Shown here piece by piece: positions 61,589-64,000 of a DNA stretch of 64,000 nucleotides. Each line of letters opens with the position of its first letter. Within the stretch, counting starts at the first letter, position 1. The stretch covers positions 806,001 through 870,000 of the forward strand of contig NZ_CP073239.1 of assembly GCF_009670965.2 (NCBI RefSeq), in the 5' to 3' direction. The notes below the pieces were generated by a model. That model was not told the origin of the DNA, ran no database searches, and was given only the letters and a program-made list of their open reading frames with translations. The DNA comes from Riemerella anatipestifer. GTDB lineage: Bacteria > Bacteroidota > Bacteroidia > Flavobacteriales > Weeksellaceae. A program made the translations under genes and the position numbers.

Positions 61589-62119
61589 TTATTTTTTTTG
61601 ATTTTTAAGTAAAATATCCAATACTTTATCGGTATAATCGTACTTTTTATCAGTAAAGAGTATATTTGCGTCGTTACCTTTATCAAGAACTATGCCTAAA
61701 CCATTTTTATCACTAACTTGCTTTATAGCATTCCAAATTTGATCTTGAAAAGGCTTAGTTAGAGATGTTCTCAACTTATTAACCTCTCCATCCGTTCCAA
61801 ATCTTTTAGAGATAAGTCCTTTAAGCTCTTTTTCTAAATCTAAGACTTCTTTTTCTCTTGTCTTTAGTTGCTCTCCTACAAGAAGTACTTTTTCATTTTC
61901 AAATGATGTTTTTTTAGCTTCGTAATTGGTCTGCATTTGGCTAATTTCAGTTTGCCAAGTTTGCACTTGTGTTTCCAATCTTTTTTCTGCCTCTTTATAT
62001 TGAGGAAACTTCTCCAAAATATATCGTGTATCTACAACTCCTATCTTCTGTGCTTTAATACCAAAGCTTAGAAACAACAGACTGAGAACAAAAGCTATTT
62101 TTTTAAAAAAACTTATCAT
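61589..62119 (-). CDS. OmpH/Skp-family periplasmic chaperone (first copy)
   Basis: 176 residues with a signal peptide (FGIKAQ) and mature KIGVVDTRYILEKFPQYKEA. The coiled-coil region spans about 45-125, and KNGLGIVLDKGNDANILFTD is the closing strand block. It is 15 bases downstream of bamA, the usual Bacteroidota order bamA-skp-skp. It is paralogous to the next gene but clearly divergent in sequence. Confidence 0.92.
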   Translation of the reverse strand: MISFFKKIAFVLSLLFLSFGIKAQKIGVVDTRYILEKFPQYKEAEKRLETQVQTWQTEISQMQTNYEAKKTSFENEKVLLVGEQLKTREKEVLDLEKELKGLISKRFGTDGEVNKLRTSLTKPFQDQIWNAIKQVSDKNGLGIVLDKGNDANILFTDKKYDYTDKVLDILLKNQKK

Positions 62120-62134
62120 CTTTTCAATATTGAA

Positions 62135-64000
62135 TTATAATGGTTGGTTCATTAAGAAGTGGGTATTCCAACCCGAAGGTTGTGTACCTCCTATAGTTTT
62201 GTCAAATCCGTAAGCAAAGTCGAATCCAATCAAACCAAAAGCTCCCATAAATACTCTAATACCAACACCTACAGAGCGTTTCAACTGGAATGGATTGTAA
62301 GTTGAAAAGTTATTCCAAGTATTACCTCCTTCAGCAAAAGTAAGTGCATAGATTTTAGCTGTTTGGTTCATTGAGATTGGATACCTTAATTCTACCGCAA
62401 AACGGTTATATAAAGTACCTCCACCTGTTGGGGTAACATCTTCTGTTAATCCACCTGTCATAGATGCGTTCTGATAACCACGCAATGGTATAAGTTCTCT
62501 ACCGTCAAACCTTCCCGCAAAAAGCCCCACACCACCTAAATAAAATCTCTCAAAAGGAGGTGCTCCTAATTGTCTATTGTATCCGTCCATAAAGCCCATT
62601 TCTGCAGTAGAACGTAATACTAGTTTACCAACAACCGTATTATAGGTTTCGGCTCTAAGTTTTACTTTGTAAAATTCTAACCAATTGTATTTTGCCGCAG
62701 TGGACATAGTACTATAATCTTTATTCGAAAATAAAGAATATGGTGGTGTAAACTTTACAGAAGCTTCTATATTAGACCCTTGCGTAGGGAAATGAGGATC
62801 AAATCCTGCTGAGTTCCTACTAAGTGATATATTAAATGCAAAGTTGTTTGCAGAACCATTATTTACTTGCTCTGACCCGAACTGGAATGGGAAGTTATTA
62901 AAATTATAGCCCTGATAAGAAATCCCTGTATAAAGAGAGAAATTATAATCTGGCCATAATAGTCTTCTTGTTAAACCTACATTCGCAGAGAATATATTTA
63001 ACCTTTGACTACCTCCTGTGAGATCTGCATATTTTACTATGGAGTTATTTAAACTTATAGATAAAGCAGTTGGACGGCTACCAAACAACCAAGGTTCTGT
63101 AAAAGCAAAACTATAATTTTGGAAGAATTGCCCTGCCTGTGCTTGTAACGATAATACTTGCCCATCTCCTTGAGGAACAGGTTTAAAATCTTTACCTCTC
63201 AAGAAATTTCTAAGAGAAAAGTTATTAAACGTTAGCCCCAAAGTCCCTATAAATGAGTTACCTCCATAACCTGCTTGTAGCTGTACTTGCGAAGAACCTT
63301 TTTCTACCAAATTCCAAGCAACATCTACAGTATTATTTTGTGGATTTGGTTTGATGTCATATTTAATTTGTTGAGGGTCAAAAAACTGCATCCCTGCTAA
63401 ATCAAAGTAAGTTCCTTTAATATCTCTTTTGGAAAATAAATTCCCTGGTCTTGTTTGTAGAGAACGAAGCACTACATGGTCATGTGTAGTCGTATTACCA
63501 CTCCATGTTACCCTATCCCAAGAGGCTTTTTCGCCCTCCTTAATTCTTATTTCTAAGTCTATAGAGTCTCCCTTGATTGCTTTTTCTACAGGCGTTACTT
63601 GGGAGAAAAGATAACCATTGTTAAGGTATAAAGACTTGATATCTGAATCATCTTCTTTACCACCATCTTCACCTACTTTTTTATTAAATCCTACGGCATC
63701 ATAAATATCTCCTTTTTTATACCCTAATACCTTTTGTAAAAACTCTGTACTATAAGCTGTATTTCCAATGAAATTAATGTCTCCGATATAGTATTTTTTA
63801 CCTTCGTTGAGTTTTACATTGATTTCATAATTGTTGTTTTTATTTCTCCAAACCGAATCAGAAACAATTACCGCATCACGATAACCTAAAGAGTTATAAT
63901 AGGTTACTAAGTTTTTCTTATCTTCTTCGTATTTCTCTTTAACAAACTTAGATGATTTTAATATTCCTAATAAAAATCTCTTTTGCTTAGTCTCTTTAAA
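62135..64000 (-). CDS. bamA: Outer-membrane protein assembly factor BamA (5' partial)
   Basis: The frame stays open to base 64000, so only the last 621 residues are visible and the start is outside. The first part contains POTRA repeats (LNEGKKYYIGDINFIGNT, IRIKEGEKASWDRVTWSGN). The Omp85 barrel follows, with the substrate-gate region GLFAGRFDGRELIPLRGYQ and FAVELRYPISMN. BamA inserts outer-membrane proteins. A GTG at 63472 is internal to the frame and is not a start. Two Skp-like genes follow. Confidence 0.95.
   Translation of the reverse strand, partial: FKETKQKRFLLGILKSSKFVKEKYEEDKKNLVTYYNSLGYRDAVIVSDSVWRNKNNNYEINVKLNEGKKYYIGDINFIGNTAYSTEFLQKVLGYKKGDIYDAVGFNKKVGEDGGKEDDSDIKSLYLNNGYLFSQVTPVEKAIKGDSIDLEIRIKEGEKASWDRVTWSGNTTTHDHVVLRSLQTRPGNLFSKRDIKGTYFDLAGMQFFDPQQIKYDIKPNPQNNTVDVAWNLVEKGSSQVQLQAGYGGNSFIGTLGLTFNNFSLRNFLRGKDFKPVPQGDGQVLSLQAQAGQFFQNYSFAFTEPWLFGSRPTALSISLNNSIVKYADLTGGSQRLNIFSANVGLTRRLLWPDYNFSLYTGISYQGYNFNNFPFQFGSEQVNNGSANNFAFNISLSRNSAGFDPHFPTQGSNIEASVKFTPPYSLFSNKDYSTMSTAAKYNWLEFYKVKLRAETYNTVVGKLVLRSTAEMGFMDGYNRQLGAPPFERFYLGGVGLFAGRFDGRELIPLRGYQNASMTGGLTEDVTPTGGGTLYNRFAVELRYPISMNQTAKIYALTFAEGGNTWNNFSTYNPFQLKRSVGVGIRVFMGAFGLIGFDFAYGFDKTIGGTQPSGWNTHFLMNQPL

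Overview
The window is AT-rich chromosomal DNA (rRNA excepted) from a Bacteroidota bacterium, most likely of the flavobacterial family Weeksellaceae (Riemerella/Chryseobacterium group). The evidence is TAnnTTTG -7 promoter boxes, almost no Shine-Dalgarno sequences, a 16S rRNA 3' tail without the anti-Shine-Dalgarno core, a DUF4835/PorD gene, a TamB-TamL pair, a bamA-skp-skp cluster and an OmpA protein with thrombospondin type 3 repeats. The genus cannot be fixed from the sequence alone. I see no prophage, insertion sequence, CRISPR array, toxin-antitoxin module or defence island. The window is essentially core genome.

Layout: 1-2161 is the end of a TonB-dependent receptor-like outer-membrane protein. 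2222-8454 is a leftward tetR-tolC-adaptor-RND multidrug efflux operon. 8586-18998 is mixed housekeeping: ctlX, a small exported protein, lysA, porD-like, a RapZ C-terminal protein, prfA, osmC, yebC, ompA, smpB and an ABC-F ATPase. 19083-32011 reads rightward: trmH, a DUF885 lipoprotein, tamB-tamL, yihY, a short-chain dehydrogenase and an aldehyde dehydrogenase. 32093-47692 is the complete leftward division and cell-wall (dcw) cluster, mraZ-rsmH-ftsL-ftsI-murE-mraY-murD-ftsW-murG-murC-ftsQ-ftsA-ftsZ, without murF or ddl. 47949-53096 holds an alpha/beta hydrolase, engB, a GNAT acetyltransferase, msrA and lon. 53329-58862 is one leftward rRNA operon (16S, tRNA-Ile, tRNA-Ala, 23S, 5S) with two promoters and a terminator. 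58934-64000 is leftward: an unknown secreted protein, rfbD, a thioesterase, two Skp-like chaperones and the start-truncated bamA.

Themes: much of the window builds the envelope, with peptidoglycan precursors (dcw cluster, lysA), outer-membrane protein assembly (bamA, skp, tamB, tamL), a peptidoglycan-anchored OmpA, O-antigen sugar synthesis (rfbD) and type IX secretion (porD-like). The second theme is translation and its quality control: rRNA operon, prfA, smpB, engB, rsmH, a YbiT-type ABC-F factor and lon.

The most informative signals are not a new gene cluster. They are the altered 16S tail together with start codons lying at or very near predicted transcription starts, a period-10 MraZ-like operator before the dcw cluster, a palindrome before lon, an asymmetric ABC-F ATPase and a GC-rich intergenic element next to the rRNA terminator. 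Calls were made by reading the sequence; no database search was run.
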